Assembly (NCBI GenBank): GCA_934454125.1
Contig: CAKSFA010000002.1
Location: 62,001 to 126,000 of the forward strand
Length of the DNA: 64,000 nt
Direction: 5' to 3'
Source of the DNA: an uncultured Eubacteriales bacterium
GTDB taxonomy: Bacteria > Bacillota > Clostridia > Oscillospirales > Acutalibacteraceae
The position numbers and the translations under genes were made by a program. The notes beneath the pieces were generated by a model that had not been told where the DNA came from, made no database searches, and worked only from the letters and a program-made list of their open reading frames with translations. Of the stretch, positions 52,960 through 61,394 are shown piece by piece (within the stretch, counting starts at the first letter, position 1; each line of letters starts with the position of its first letter).

Positions 52960-53055
52960 GCATTTTTTCAATGTTCTTTTTGTTAGATCATCGCCACAAC
53001 GCTTCTCAAGTCACCAACCAAAATATGACTCGCCAGCAAACAACTACAAACAAAC

Positions 53056-53230
53056 CCCCAACCCCACTTCAGCGCGTGCACCAATCTAACCGTAAAAACA
53101 AAAAGCCTGGACGCGATGTGCGTCCAGACTCAGTCTGAAAAAAATCGCAACCCAACCCCACTTCAGCGCGTGTACCAACCTGACCGTAAAAATAAAAAGC
53201 CCGGGCGCGATGTGCGTCCAGACTCAATCT
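53056..53230 (-). repeat. Tandem duplication of a ~95-bp terminator unit after tRNA-Tyr
   Basis: Two copies, about 53056-53137 and 53151-53230, period about 94-95 bp, each with ACCCCACTTCAGCGCGTG and a hairpin. Hairpins lie at 53104-53130 (AGCCTGGACGC, GATGT, GCGTCCAGACT) and 53199-53225, and on minus end in TTTTTGTTTTT or TTTTTATTTTT. They act as tandem terminators. Confidence 0.85.
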
Positions 53231-53314
53231 GGTGGGAGAAGATGGATTCGAACCATCGAAGCATAAAGCAACAGATTTACAGTCTGCCCCCTTTGGCCAC
53301 TCGGGAATTCTCCC
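53230..53314 (-). tRNA. tRNA-Tyr (anticodon GTA)
   Basis: Acceptor GGGAGAA/TTCTCCC, anticodon loop in GACTGTAAATC, long variable arm as in class II tRNA, T-arm GGTTCGAATCC, encoded ACCA end. Confidence 0.97.
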
Positions 53315-53319
53315 ATATT

Positions 53320-53395
53320 TGGAGCTGGTGGACGGACTTGAACCCCCGACCTGCTGATTACAAATCAGCTGCTCTACCAACTGAGCTACACCAGC
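53320..53395 (-). tRNA. tRNA-Thr (anticodon TGT)
   Basis: Acceptor GCTGGTG/CACCAGC, D-arm AGCTCAGTTGGTAGAGC, anticodon loop TTTGTAA, T-arm GGTTCAAGTCC, encoded CCA with discriminator T. Only 5 bp from tRNA-Tyr, so the two form one transcript. Confidence 0.97.
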
Positions 53396-53416
53396 GCATT
53401 GTTGCGATCGTGATTG

Positions 53417-53446
53417 ATTATATCACAAAACCGCAAGGTGTGTCAA
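53417..53446 (-). promoter_or_regulatory. Promoter of tRNA-Thr-Tyr
   Basis: Perfect TTGACA (53441-53446), 18-bp spacer, perfect TATAAT (53417-53422). Confidence 0.85.
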
Positions 53447-53479
53447 CGCGAATCAAACAGGAATTGCCGCATACGGCAA

Positions 53480-53556
53480 TGGTCGAGGTGACAGGACTTG
53501 AACCTGCGGCATCTTGGTCCCAAACCAAGCACTCTACCAAGCTGAGCTACACCTCG
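53480..53556 (-). tRNA. tRNA-Pro (anticodon TGG)
   Basis: Acceptor CGAGGTG/CACCTCG, D-arm AGCTCAGCTTGGTAGAG, anticodon loop TTTGGGA, T-arm GGTTCAAGTCC, encoded ACCA end. Confidence 0.97.
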
Positions 53557-53601
53557 GTTTCGAACAGAAAAGCAGCAACCTGTTTTCAAACTTGCCCATT
53601 G

Positions 53602-53630
53602 ATTATACCGCACATTTTTTTGTTCGTCAA
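53602..53630 (-). promoter_or_regulatory. Promoter of tRNA-Pro
   Basis: TTGACG (53625-53630), 17-bp spacer, TATAAT (53602-53607), 46 bp upstream of the tRNA. Confidence 0.82.
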
Positions 53631-53690
53631 GTCCTTTTTACAAAACACCAGAAAAAACCAAAAATCTCCCCGCTCAAGCAGCAAATGCGC

Positions 53691-53719
53691 TTGCAAGCCG
53701 GGCGCGATAATGGTACACT
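53691..53719 (+). promoter_or_regulatory. Promoter of gtrA-glyS
   Basis: TTGCAA (53691-53696), 17-bp spacer, TACACT (53714-53719). Confidence 0.6.
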
Positions 53720-53759
53720 ATAAGAATCCTGTATGACAACCATTCTGGGGGGCGAGTCT

Positions 53760-54206
53760 TTGAAAAATCTGCTGAAAAAGCTGCTCAACCGCGAAACCAT
53801 GCTGTACCTGCTGTTCGGGGTGCTCACCACCGTGGTCAACATTGGCGTCTGCGGGCTTTTGGGCGATTATTTAAACTGGAACATCTACGCTGCCAACACC
53901 ATTGCCTGGATTCTGGCTGTCCTGTTCGCCTTCATTACCAACAAACTATTCGTTTTCAATAGCCGCTCCACCAACCGGCGCGTGCTGTTAAAAGAAAGCG
54001 TACTGTTTCTGGTTGCCCGTCTCATTTCACTGGGTGCCGATATGCTCATCATCTGGCTGCTGGCAACGCTGTGCGGTCTCAACTTGTGGGTTGTCAAAAT
54101 TATTTCCAATCTTGTGGTCATTATACTCAACTATATTTTCAGCAAAGGATTTATTTTTCATCATAAACCGCAAACTACAAAAACGGAGGGCGATAAAACA
54201 TGCTGA
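53760..54206 (+). CDS. GtrA-family membrane protein
   Basis: A 148-residue protein with four membrane helices. LLFGVLTTVVNIGVCGLL, AFITNKLFVFNSRS and the final NYIFSKGFIFHH are GtrA signatures. GtrA proteins are thought to flip or present polyprenyl-phosphate-sugar made by GtrB-like enzymes; such an enzyme is encoded at 6552, not adjacent. TTG at 53760 is chosen for GGGGGGCG upstream; an ATG at 53733 lies almost on the transcription start. Its stop overlaps the glyS start, an unusual neighbour. Confidence 0.85.
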   Translation: MKNLLKKLLNRETMLYLLFGVLTTVVNIGVCGLLGDYLNWNIYAANTIAWILAVLFAFITNKLFVFNSRSTNRRVLLKESVLFLVARLISLGADMLIIWLLATLCGLNLWVVKIISNLVVIILNYIFSKGFIFHHKPQTTKTEGDKTC

Positions 54207-55573
54207 ACAGCGAAAAAACGATGGATAAAATTGTAGCGCTTTGCAAAAACAGGGGCTATGTCTACCAAGGCTCCGAAATCTACGGCGGCCTTTCCAACAC
54301 CTGGGACTACGGCCCGCTGGGCGTCGAATTCAAAAACAATGTCAAAAAAGCATGGCTAAAAAAATTCGTACAAGAAAGTCCTTACAACGTTGGCCTGGAT
54401 TCCGCCATTTTAATGAACCCGCAGGTCTGGGTGGCCTCCGGTCATGTCGGCGGATTTTCAGACCCGCTTATGGACTGCCGTGCCTGCAAAACGCGTCACC
54501 GCGCCGATAAACTGATCGAAGAAGCCGGCGGCGATGCCAACGCTATGACGATGGCCCAAATGGCAGACTATATTCAGCAACACCATCTCACCTGTCCCAA
54601 CTGCGGCGCTGCCGATTTTACAGACATTCGCCAGTTCAACCTGATGTTCAAAACCTTCCAGGGCGTCACCGAAGATGCAAAAAACGAGATTTTCCTGCGT
54701 CCTGAAACGGCTCAGGGCATTTTTGTCAACTTTGCCAACATTCAGCGCACCACACGGCGCAAACTGCCGTTCGGTGTTGCACAAATCGGCAAATCCTTCC
54801 GCAACGAGATCACCCCGGGCAACTTCATCTTCCGCATCCGCGAATTCGAGCAAATGGAGCTAGAATTCTTCTGCAAACCCGGCACCGACCTGGACTGGTT
54901 CTATTATTGGAAAGACTACTGCAAGCAGTTCATTCTTGACCTTGGCATTGCCGAGCAAAACATTCGCCTGCGCGACCACAGCGCAGAAGAGCTGTCGTTT
55001 TACTCCACCGCCACCACCGACATCGAATTCCTGTTCCCCTTCGGCTGGGGCGAGCTTTGGGGCATTGCAGACCGCACCAATTACGATTTAACGCAGCACC
55101 AGCAGCATTCCGGCAAAAGCCTTGAATATTTCGATCCCGAAACAAATGAAACTTACATCCCCTATGTCATCGAGCCATCTCTGGGAGCCGACCGCATCGC
55201 ACTTGCCTTTTTGTGCGATGCCTACGACGAAGAGCAACTCGACGAAAAAGACACCCGCATCGTCATGCGCCTGCACCCCTTTCTTGCACCCTACAAAGCA
55301 GCGATCCTGCCGCTGTCCAAAAAACTGGGCGAACAAGCCGAGCAGGTGCGCGCACAACTTGCAAAATATTTCATGGTTGATTATGACGATGCCGGCTCCA
55401 TCGGCAAGCGTTACCGCCGGCAAGACGAAATCGGCACACCGTTTTGCATCACCTACGACTTTGAAAGCGAGCAAGACGGCTGCGTCACCATACGCAACCG
55501 CGACACCATGGAGCAAGAGCGCATCACCATTACAGACCTCAAAGCATACATTGAAAAACGGCTGGAATTTTAA
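54200..55573 (+). CDS. glyQS: Glycyl-tRNA synthetase (single-chain, alpha2 type)
   Basis: A 457-residue class II aminoacyl-tRNA synthetase. MDKIVALCKNRGYVYQGSEIYGG is the conserved start, LMFKTFQG and LRPETAQGIFVNF (motif 2 approach), FRNEITPGNFIFRIREFEQMELEFF follows, and YVIEPSLGADRIALAFL is motif 3. CRACKTRHRADKL and CPNCGAADF may bind zinc. The C-terminal anticodon domain is complete. This form is usual in Bacillus-group and many clostridia. GGAGGG precedes ATG 54200; it overlaps gtrA by 7 bp. Confidence 0.96.
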   Translation: MLNSEKTMDKIVALCKNRGYVYQGSEIYGGLSNTWDYGPLGVEFKNNVKKAWLKKFVQESPYNVGLDSAILMNPQVWVASGHVGGFSDPLMDCRACKTRHRADKLIEEAGGDANAMTMAQMADYIQQHHLTCPNCGAADFTDIRQFNLMFKTFQGVTEDAKNEIFLRPETAQGIFVNFANIQRTTRRKLPFGVAQIGKSFRNEITPGNFIFRIREFEQMELEFFCKPGTDLDWFYYWKDYCKQFILDLGIAEQNIRLRDHSAEELSFYSTATTDIEFLFPFGWGELWGIADRTNYDLTQHQQHSGKSLEYFDPETNETYIPYVIEPSLGADRIALAFLCDAYDEEQLDEKDTRIVMRLHPFLAPYKAAILPLSKKLGEQAEQVRAQLAKYFMVDYDDAGSIGKRYRRQDEIGTPFCITYDFESEQDGCVTIRNRDTMEQERITITDLKAYIEKRLEF

Positions 55574-55582
55574 CCGCAACAG

Positions 55583-55609
55583 GGCGTTCGAAAAAACGCT
55601 CTTTTTTAT
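55583..55609 (+). terminator. Terminator after the GlyRS gene
   Basis: AGGGCGTT/AACGCTCT stem with GAAA-type loop and six T. Confidence 0.75.
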
Positions 55610-55659
55610 TTACGCCACCTGCCGGATATGCTAAAATAAAACAGAAAGGGGGTAAGCTC

Positions 55660-56379
55660 ATGCCGCGTTTTTTTGTATCAACGCCGCCGCAAGCGCAAAC
55701 GGTGCTCACCGGCGAAGACGGCCGGCATCTGGTGCGCTCCCTGCGCGTACAAATCGGCGAACCACTCATCCTGTGCGACGGGCAAGGCACCGATTATCAC
55801 TGCACCGTCTCCGCCATCTGCGGCGATGCAGTCACCGTCACCGTGCAAAGCATCCACCTCAGCGCCGGCGAACCATCGGTTTCCGTCACACTGTATCAAG
55901 CCCTGCCAAAAAGCGATAAATTCGACAGTGTTGTCCAAAAAGCCGTCGAGCTTGGCGTCACGCACATCGTACCAATGCGCACCGCGCGCTGCGTCTCCCG
56001 CCCCGATGCGCAAGCCGCTCAAAAAAAGGTTGTCCGCTGGCAAAAAATCGCTGTCGAAGCCGCCAAACAGTGCGGCCGGGGCATCCTCCCCACCGTGCAA
56101 CCCGTCACCGATTTTATAAGCGCGCTCCGGCAAGCGCAGGGCATCCTCCTGTTCTGCTACGAGGGCGGCGGCGCCCCGATCCCGCAACTGCTCTCGCCCA
56201 CTGCAACAGCATGCGCACTCTTCATCGGCCCCGAGGGCGGCTTTACACCTGAAGAAGTACAGCTTGCACAAACCGCAGGGGCAAAACCGGCCACGCTCGG
56301 CCCACGCATCCTACGCACCGAAACCGCCCCCATCGCCGCGCTGGCAGCCATCATGCTCACCACCGGCAATCTCAACTGA
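55660..56379 (+). CDS. rsmE: 16S rRNA m3U1498 methyltransferase
   Basis: A 239-residue SPOUT (knotted) methyltransferase acting on U1498 of 16S rRNA. A PUA-like N-terminal domain (1-70) includes GRHLVRSLRVQIGE; the knot contains FIGPEGGFTPEEV and LGPRILRTETAPIAAL, which are diagnostic. AAAGGGGG precedes the ATG. It leads a short unit with the SDR and monooxygenase genes. Confidence 0.95.
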   Translation: MPRFFVSTPPQAQTVLTGEDGRHLVRSLRVQIGEPLILCDGQGTDYHCTVSAICGDAVTVTVQSIHLSAGEPSVSVTLYQALPKSDKFDSVVQKAVELGVTHIVPMRTARCVSRPDAQAAQKKVVRWQKIAVEAAKQCGRGILPTVQPVTDFISALRQAQGILLFCYEGGGAPIPQLLSPTATACALFIGPEGGFTPEEVQLAQTAGAKPATLGPRILRTETAPIAALAAIMLTTGNLN

Positions 56380-56394
56380 AGCGGAGGAACTCTT

Positions 56395-57120
56395 ATGAAA
56401 CAACCGGTCGCACTTGTCACCGGCGGCGCACGCGGCATCGGCAGCGCCATCGTGCGTCAACTGTCGGCACAGGGCTTTGCCGTTGCCGTGCATTACCGGC
56501 ACAGCCAAACGCAGGCTCAGGCGCTTGCCGCAGAACTGCCTGCCGCAATCACCGTTTGCGCCAATGTCGCAGAGCAAACCCAGGTGCAAGTCATGTTTAC
56601 CCAGGTGCAGCAGCAGCTCGGCACCGTCTCCGTGCTGGTCAACAACGCCGGCATCGCCCAACAAAAACTGATAACCGACATCACCGAAGCTGAATGGGAC
56701 GCCATGTTTGCCACCAACGTCAAAAGCATGTTCCTCTGCTGCAAACAAGCGCTCCCCGCCATGATTTCCGCAAAAACCGGCAAAATCATCAACATCTCCT
56801 CCATGTGGGGGCAAACCGGCGCTTCGTGCGAGGTGCACTATTCCGCGGCAAAAGCCGCCGTCCACGGCTTTACCAAAGCCCTTGCAAAAGAGGTCGCGCC
56901 CAGCGGCATCCAGGTCAACTGCATCGCCCCCGGCGTCATCACAACCGACATGAACCGCACGCTTTCCCCGCAAACCCTAGCACAACTGCAAGAAGAAACC
57001 CCCCTGGGTCGTCTTGGTTCCCCGCAAGACATCGCCGCCATGGCAGGCTTTCTGGCCAGCAATTCCGCCGATTTCATCACCGGCCAAATCTTCGGTGTCA
57101 ACGGCGGCATGGTCATTTAA
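56395..57120 (+). CDS. 3-oxoacyl-ACP reductase-like short-chain dehydrogenase (FabG-like)
   Basis: A 241-residue NAD(P)-dependent SDR. LVTGGARGIGSAIV binds the cofactor, NNAGIA is the conserved NNAG, and the catalytic Ser, Tyr and Lys are in INISSMWGQ and HYSAAKAAV. The sequence is close to FabG, but it stands outside a fatty acid cluster, so a different carbonyl substrate is possible. GGAGG precedes the ATG; it lies 16 bp after rsmE. Confidence 0.88.
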   Translation: MKQPVALVTGGARGIGSAIVRQLSAQGFAVAVHYRHSQTQAQALAAELPAAITVCANVAEQTQVQVMFTQVQQQLGTVSVLVNNAGIAQQKLITDITEAEWDAMFATNVKSMFLCCKQALPAMISAKTGKIINISSMWGQTGASCEVHYSAAKAAVHGFTKALAKEVAPSGIQVNCIAPGVITTDMNRTLSPQTLAQLQEETPLGRLGSPQDIAAMAGFLASNSADFITGQIFGVNGGMVI

Positions 57121-57148
57121 AATTACAATCTATTTCAGGAGGAAACTT

Positions 57149-57430
57149 ATGATTACCATCAACGTTCTATTAACCGTCAAACCGGAGCACGAGCAAACCT
57201 ACCTCACCTTTCTCAACGATCTGGTGCAAAAATCCCGCGCCGATCAAGGCTGTCTGTTCTACGACCACTTCCGCAGTGTGCAGCAACCCAACAGTTATAT
57301 CATCGTAGAAAACTGGGCAGACGATGAAAGCATCACCGCACACAACGAAACAGAACACCTCAAAGCCTTTTTCACCACAGTTCCGCCGCTTCTGCAAAGC
57401 GAGCCGATTCTGAACATCAGCCGCAGCTAA
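57149..57430 (+). CDS. Antibiotic biosynthesis monooxygenase (ABM) domain protein
   Basis: A 93-residue ferredoxin-like dimeric alpha-beta barrel protein of the YgiN type. DQGCLFYDHFRSVQQPNSYIIVENWADDESITAHN is the conserved middle of the family, which includes quinol monooxygenases and LsrG isomerase. Substrate not known. GGAGGAAA precedes ATG 57149; a longer frame to 57014 lies inside the SDR gene and is not used. Last gene of the rsmE unit. Confidence 0.85.
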   Translation: MITINVLLTVKPEHEQTYLTFLNDLVQKSRADQGCLFYDHFRSVQQPNSYIIVENWADDESITAHNETEHLKAFFTTVPPLLQSEPILNISRS

Positions 57431-57435
57431 ACAAA

Positions 57436-57469
57436 AACCGCGCAGGCAATTCGCCGCGCGGTTTTTGTT
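57436..57469. terminator. Bidirectional terminator
   Basis: AAAACCGCGC-A-GGC paired with GCC-GCGCGGTTTT, serving the monooxygenase and the convergent PEPCK gene. Confidence 0.9.
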
Positions 57470-57473
57470 ATGT

Positions 57474-59246
57474 TCATACCTGTGCCAGACGCTTTTGCAG
57501 GCCAGCCAGTTGTTTTTTCAGCTCTTCGGGCAGCTTATCGCCAAATTTCTCATAAAATTCTGCAATACCCTGCGCTTCGGCCTGCCAATCCTGACGATCC
57601 ACCGTCAAAATCCGCTCCAAATCCTCCCGCGCAATCTCCAGCCCTTCGGTATTAATATCCTCCACATGTGGCAGATAGCCAATCGGTGTCTCCTGCGCGC
57701 CTACCGCATCGTCACACCGCTCCAAAATCCAATCCAACACACGCAGATTATCGCCAAAGCCCGGCCACAAATATCTGCCGTCCTCATCCTGCCGAAACCA
57801 GTTCACATTAAAGATCTTCGGCGCTTTATCGCCCAAAATCTCACCCATCTCAATCCAATGGGCAAAATAATCACCCATATGATAACCGCAAAACGGCAGC
57901 ATCGCCATGGGGTCACGGCGCACCACGCCCACCTGTCCGGTCGCAGCAGCCGTTGTCTCCGAAGCCATAATCGAACCTACAAACACACCGTTGTTCCAAT
58001 CCTTCGACTGATACACCAGCGGCGTTGTTTTCTGCCGTCTGCCTCCAAAAATAATCGCAGAAATCGGCACGCCGCCCGGCGCATCAAATTCCTTGCTGAT
58101 GCACGGGCAGTTCTCCGCCGGCGCAGTAAAGCGGCTGTTTGGGTGCGCCCCCTTTTCCTCAGCAATTTCACCGTTCCAAGGCTTGCCCGTCCAGTCCACA
58201 CCATTGCTTGGCGGGTTTTTGTCCAGCCCTTCCCACCAAACGGTGTCATTGTCCAAATTCAGTGCCACGTTTGTATAAATGGTGCCTTTCTGAATCGTCG
58301 CCAGTGCATTCGGGTTCGATTTCTGGTTGGTGCCCGGCGCAACACCAAAAAAGCCGTTCTCCGGGTTGATCGCCCACAGCCGTCCATCCGGGCCTTTCCG
58401 CATCCAGGCGATGTCATCGCCCACTGTCCAAACCTTATAGCCCTTTTTGCGGTAGCCTTCCGGCGGTATCAGCATGGCAAGGTTCGTCTTGCCGCAAGCC
58501 GACGGAAACGCCGCTGTAATATACTTGACCTCTCCCTTGGGGTTTTCCACACCCAAAATCAGCATATGTTCCGCCATCCACTGCTCATTTTTACCCTGGT
58601 AAGAGGCAATGCGCAGCGCAAAACACTTTTTGCCCAGCAACACATTGCCGCCATACCCAGAATTGACCGAGATGATGGTGTTGTCCTCCGGAAAATGACA
58701 AATATACCGTTTTTCCTCATCAATATCACAACTGGCATGCAAACCGCGCACCCAGTCGTTATTGTCATCGCCAAACTGTGCCAAAACGTCTTTGCCGATG
58801 CGGGTCATAATCGCCATGTTGAGCACCACATAGATCGAGTCGGTCACCTCCAGCCCTACCTTGGCATACGGCGAGGTCACCGGCCCCATCGAATACGGTA
58901 TCACATACATCGTTTTTCCCTGATAACTGCCCCTTGCAATGTCATACAGCATTTGATACGTCGCCTTCGGCTCTTTCCAGTGATTGGTCGGGCCGGCGTC
59001 CTCCTCTTTTCTCGAGCAGATAAACGTCCGTGCCTCCACGCGTGCCACGTCGTTGAGCGCCGTGCGGTGCAAATAGCAATCCGGCAGCAGCTCCTGATTC
59101 AGCTTAATCAAATCACCGCTGCCGCATGCTTTTTTGCGCAGCGCCTCAATCTGCTCCCGAGAACCGTCAATCCAAACAACCTCATCCGGCTGCACCAGTT
59201 CCCGCATTTCGCCCACCCAGTTTAACATGGTTTCGTTTTTCGTCAT
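57474..59246 (-). CDS. pckG: Phosphoenolpyruvate carboxykinase (GTP)
   Basis: A 590-residue enzyme interconverting oxaloacetate and PEP with GTP/GDP. AAFPSACGKTNLAML is the GTP-type P-loop with the hyperreactive cysteine, and the flanking RKGPDGRLWAINPENGFFGVAPGT, NHWKEP and RREPMAML-like RRDPMAMLPFCGYH blocks are diagnostic of the GTP form. Length is right. In gut anaerobes it often runs toward oxaloacetate to fix CO2. GGAAGGAG precedes the ATG; monocistronic. Confidence 0.97.
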   Translation of the reverse strand: MTKNETMLNWVGEMRELVQPDEVVWIDGSREQIEALRKKACGSGDLIKLNQELLPDCYLHRTALNDVARVEARTFICSRKEEDAGPTNHWKEPKATYQMLYDIARGSYQGKTMYVIPYSMGPVTSPYAKVGLEVTDSIYVVLNMAIMTRIGKDVLAQFGDDNNDWVRGLHASCDIDEEKRYICHFPEDNTIISVNSGYGGNVLLGKKCFALRIASYQGKNEQWMAEHMLILGVENPKGEVKYITAAFPSACGKTNLAMLIPPEGYRKKGYKVWTVGDDIAWMRKGPDGRLWAINPENGFFGVAPGTNQKSNPNALATIQKGTIYTNVALNLDNDTVWWEGLDKNPPSNGVDWTGKPWNGEIAEEKGAHPNSRFTAPAENCPCISKEFDAPGGVPISAIIFGGRRQKTTPLVYQSKDWNNGVFVGSIMASETTAAATGQVGVVRRDPMAMLPFCGYHMGDYFAHWIEMGEILGDKAPKIFNVNWFRQDEDGRYLWPGFGDNLRVLDWILERCDDAVGAQETPIGYLPHVEDINTEGLEIAREDLERILTVDRQDWQAEAQGIAEFYEKFGDKLPEELKKQLAGLQKRLAQV

Positions 59247-59302
59247 CTCAGTCTCCTTCCGGCTTCTTTAAAAGCCGAGCCAGTTTTGATTTTAACACCT
59301 TA

Positions 59303-59331
59303 AGTATAATACATCCGTTGCGTTTTATCAA
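59303..59331 (-). promoter_or_regulatory. Promoter of pckG
   Basis: TTGATA (59326-59331), 17-bp spacer, TATACT (59303-59308). Confidence 0.75.
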
Positions 59332-59383
59332 TGTGTATTTTCCGAATTTTCTTGTATTTTTGTACTATTTTCCTGTAAATCGA

Positions 59384-60403
59384 CTAAAAATTCTGTGCAA
59401 TCGGCATAGCCGCGCAGGCATTCAAATCCATTCCTGCAAGTTGCCCGTTCAAATATTCATAATACGCCTGCGCACCAATCATCGCTGCGTTGTCTCCGCA
59501 CCATTCCAGCGCCGGCATATGCAGCTTCCAGCCCCGTTCCCTGCATAATTCCTCCAACGCTCTGCGCAGCAACCGGTTGGCCGAAACTCCTCCGGCCGTC
59601 ACCAGTGTGCGGTGTCCGGTGTGCTCCATCGCGCGCACCGTTTTTTCCAACAGGCAGTCCACCACCGCCCCGCGAAACGAAGCCGCCAAGTCCGCCGTCG
59701 GCAAATCCTGTCCTTTTTGTGCCGCATTGTTCAACAAATTCAATACCGCCGTTTTCAGCCCAGAAAAACTAAAATCCAACGGGTGCCCCTCCACCTTCGG
59801 GTGTGGCAGCGCAAATGCCCGGCGGTCACCCGTTTCTGCCAACACGTCCAAATGCACGCCACCCGGATACGGCATGCCCATCGCGCGCGCTGCCTTGTCA
59901 AACGCTTCGCCCGCAGCATCGTCTCTCGTCTGCCCAACCACCTGCAAATCGGTATAGCCACGCACATCAATCAAATGCGTATGCCCGCCCGAAACAATCA
60001 AACATAAAAACGGCGGCTCCAACGTCGGGTCCGTCAAATAATTGGCTGCAATATGCCCCCGCAAATGGTGCACCGGCACCAGCGGCAAACCAGTGCAAAG
60101 CGCCAGACCCTTTGCAAAATTGACACCCACCAGCAGCGCCCCAATCAATCCCGGCGCACACGTCACTGCAATCGCATCCAGCTCGCGCAGCGAGGTGCCG
60201 GCCTGCGCCAACGCCTGCTCGGTGATGCCAGCAATCGCCTCACTGTGCCTGCGCGATGCAATCTCCGGCACCACCCCGCCATACAGCTGGTGCTCTGCAA
60301 TCTGCGATGCAATCACAGAAGACAGCACCACCCTGCCGTCCTGTACCACGGCCGCCGCCGTCTCATCGCAAGAGCTTTCGATTGCTAAAATCCGCATGCT
60401 CAT
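59384..60403 (-). CDS. tsaD: tRNA N6-threonylcarbamoyladenosine transferase
   Basis: A 339-residue ASKHA-fold enzyme that places threonylcarbamoyl on A37 of ANN-decoding tRNAs, with TsaB/TsaE. ILAIESSCDETAAAVV is the ATP-site start, VPVHHLRGHIAAN holds the metal-binding histidines, and LIVSGGHTHLI and GGVSANRLLRR are conserved. Its ATG overlaps the rimI stop (ATGA). tsaB and tsaE are not in view. Confidence 0.97.
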   Translation of the reverse strand: MSMRILAIESSCDETAAAVVQDGRVVLSSVIASQIAEHQLYGGVVPEIASRRHSEAIAGITEQALAQAGTSLRELDAIAVTCAPGLIGALLVGVNFAKGLALCTGLPLVPVHHLRGHIAANYLTDPTLEPPFLCLIVSGGHTHLIDVRGYTDLQVVGQTRDDAAGEAFDKAARAMGMPYPGGVHLDVLAETGDRRAFALPHPKVEGHPLDFSFSGLKTAVLNLLNNAAQKGQDLPTADLAASFRGAVVDCLLEKTVRAMEHTGHRTLVTAGGVSANRLLRRALEELCRERGWKLHMPALEWCGDNAAMIGAQAYYEYLNGQLAGMDLNACAAMPIAQNF

Positions 60404-60867
60404 TTCTCCTTTCGCTGCTGTCTCATCATCACCGCGTCCTCTTTCGGCGCAGCATAAAACCCCGGCCTGCGCCCCACCGAAACAAACCCCAGCCGTTCAT
60501 ACAACGCCTGCGCCGCTATATTCGAGGCCCGCACCTCCAGCGTCACCACATCCGCGCCTTTGCTCCAGGCATGATCCAGCAGCGCACGCACCAATGCCGT
60601 GCCCACGCCCTTGCCCCGCGCATAAGGAAACACCGCCACATTCGTCACGTCACACTCTGGCACAATGCAATACATCCCTGCATAACCCAGCACAGCACCT
60701 TCCTGCTCTGCCACGCAAAAAAATGCCAGCGGATCCTCCAGAGCATGCTCCAAACTGTTCTGCGACCAGGGCTGAGAAAAACAAAGCTGCTCCAGCTCTG
60801 CCAGAGCAGCCACATGCTCGCACCGCATCGGCACAATGTTCACATCCGTAAGCTTCACTTTTTCCAA
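60400..60867 (-). CDS. rimI: Ribosomal-protein-alanine N-acetyltransferase
   Basis: A 155-residue GNAT acetyltransferase. VFPYARGKGVGTALVRALL is the acetyl-CoA (Q/R-x-x-G-x-A) loop, and LEVRASNIAAQALYERLGFVSVGRRPGFY the C-terminal part typical of RimI. Linkage with tsaD is widespread and supports RimI over a generic GNAT. It overlaps the phosphatase gene by 13 bp. Confidence 0.92.
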   Translation of the reverse strand: MEKVKLTDVNIVPMRCEHVAALAELEQLCFSQPWSQNSLEHALEDPLAFFCVAEQEGAVLGYAGMYCIVPECDVTNVAVFPYARGKGVGTALVRALLDHAWSKGADVVTLEVRASNIAAQALYERLGFVSVGRRPGFYAAPKEDAVMMRQQRKEK

Positions 60868-61310
60868 GCCTGCTTTGCCTCGGTAAACAGCACACGATCC
60901 AGCTCATCAAACGCCGCAATGATCTGATCCCGCACATTTCGAAACTCCGCAATATCTTTCTGATACGGGTCCGGTATCCCCTGCGGCCCGTCCAACAGAT
61001 AAACCTGATCCGGGTCCACGCCCGCCTCCACCAAAATCTGCCGGTGAATCGGCTCCATCACCACAAAAAAATTTCCTTTAATCAAATCGCGGCCGCGCAA
61101 CCGGTGCGCAATGTGCTTCGAGATATCCACCCCCAGCTCCTTGCACACCTCCACAGCATGGTCGCTCACCTTGTCTCCCTCATAGGCAGCCAATCCATCG
61201 CTCTCCACCTGCACATAATTGATGCCCTCATCGTTCAAATGCTTGTAATACAGCGCAGCCGCCATCGGGCTGCGGCAAGTATTTCCAGTGCAAATAAAAT
61301 GTACAATCAT
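60855..61310 (-). CDS. Low-molecular-weight protein-tyrosine/arginine phosphatase
   Basis: A 151-residue phosphatase. FICTGNTCRSPMAAAL contains the CX5R loop (C-T-G-N-T-C-R), and GIPDPYQKD the catalytic Asp. The Thr in the loop instead of Ile/Asn at the variable position recalls YwlE-type arginine phosphatases, where this Thr sets specificity; this would imply McsB-type targets elsewhere. AAGGAG precedes the ATG. Confidence 0.9.
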   Translation of the reverse strand: MIVHFICTGNTCRSPMAAALYYKHLNDEGINYVQVESDGLAAYEGDKVSDHAVEVCKELGVDISKHIAHRLRGRDLIKGNFFVVMEPIHRQILVEAGVDPDQVYLLDGPQGIPDPYQKDIAEFRNVRDQIIAAFDELDRVLFTEAKQAWKK

Positions 61311-61394
61311 CCAATCTCCGCTCCTTTTTTTCGTCCTGTTGTTTCATTATACCGCAAAATCATCGGTTTTCAAACCCGCTTTGCAAAAAATCCG

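Noticed and set aside
53056..53230. Duplicated unit as a decayed tRNA gene
   Set aside because: No cloverleaf or TTCGA T-loop is present; the unit is a hairpin plus T-run, so a terminator repeat.
57465..59225. Long open plus-strand frame (586 codons) opposite PEPCK
   Set aside because: It mirrors the PEPCK codons, has no ribosome site, and its product is Arg/His/Gln-rich without any family motif.
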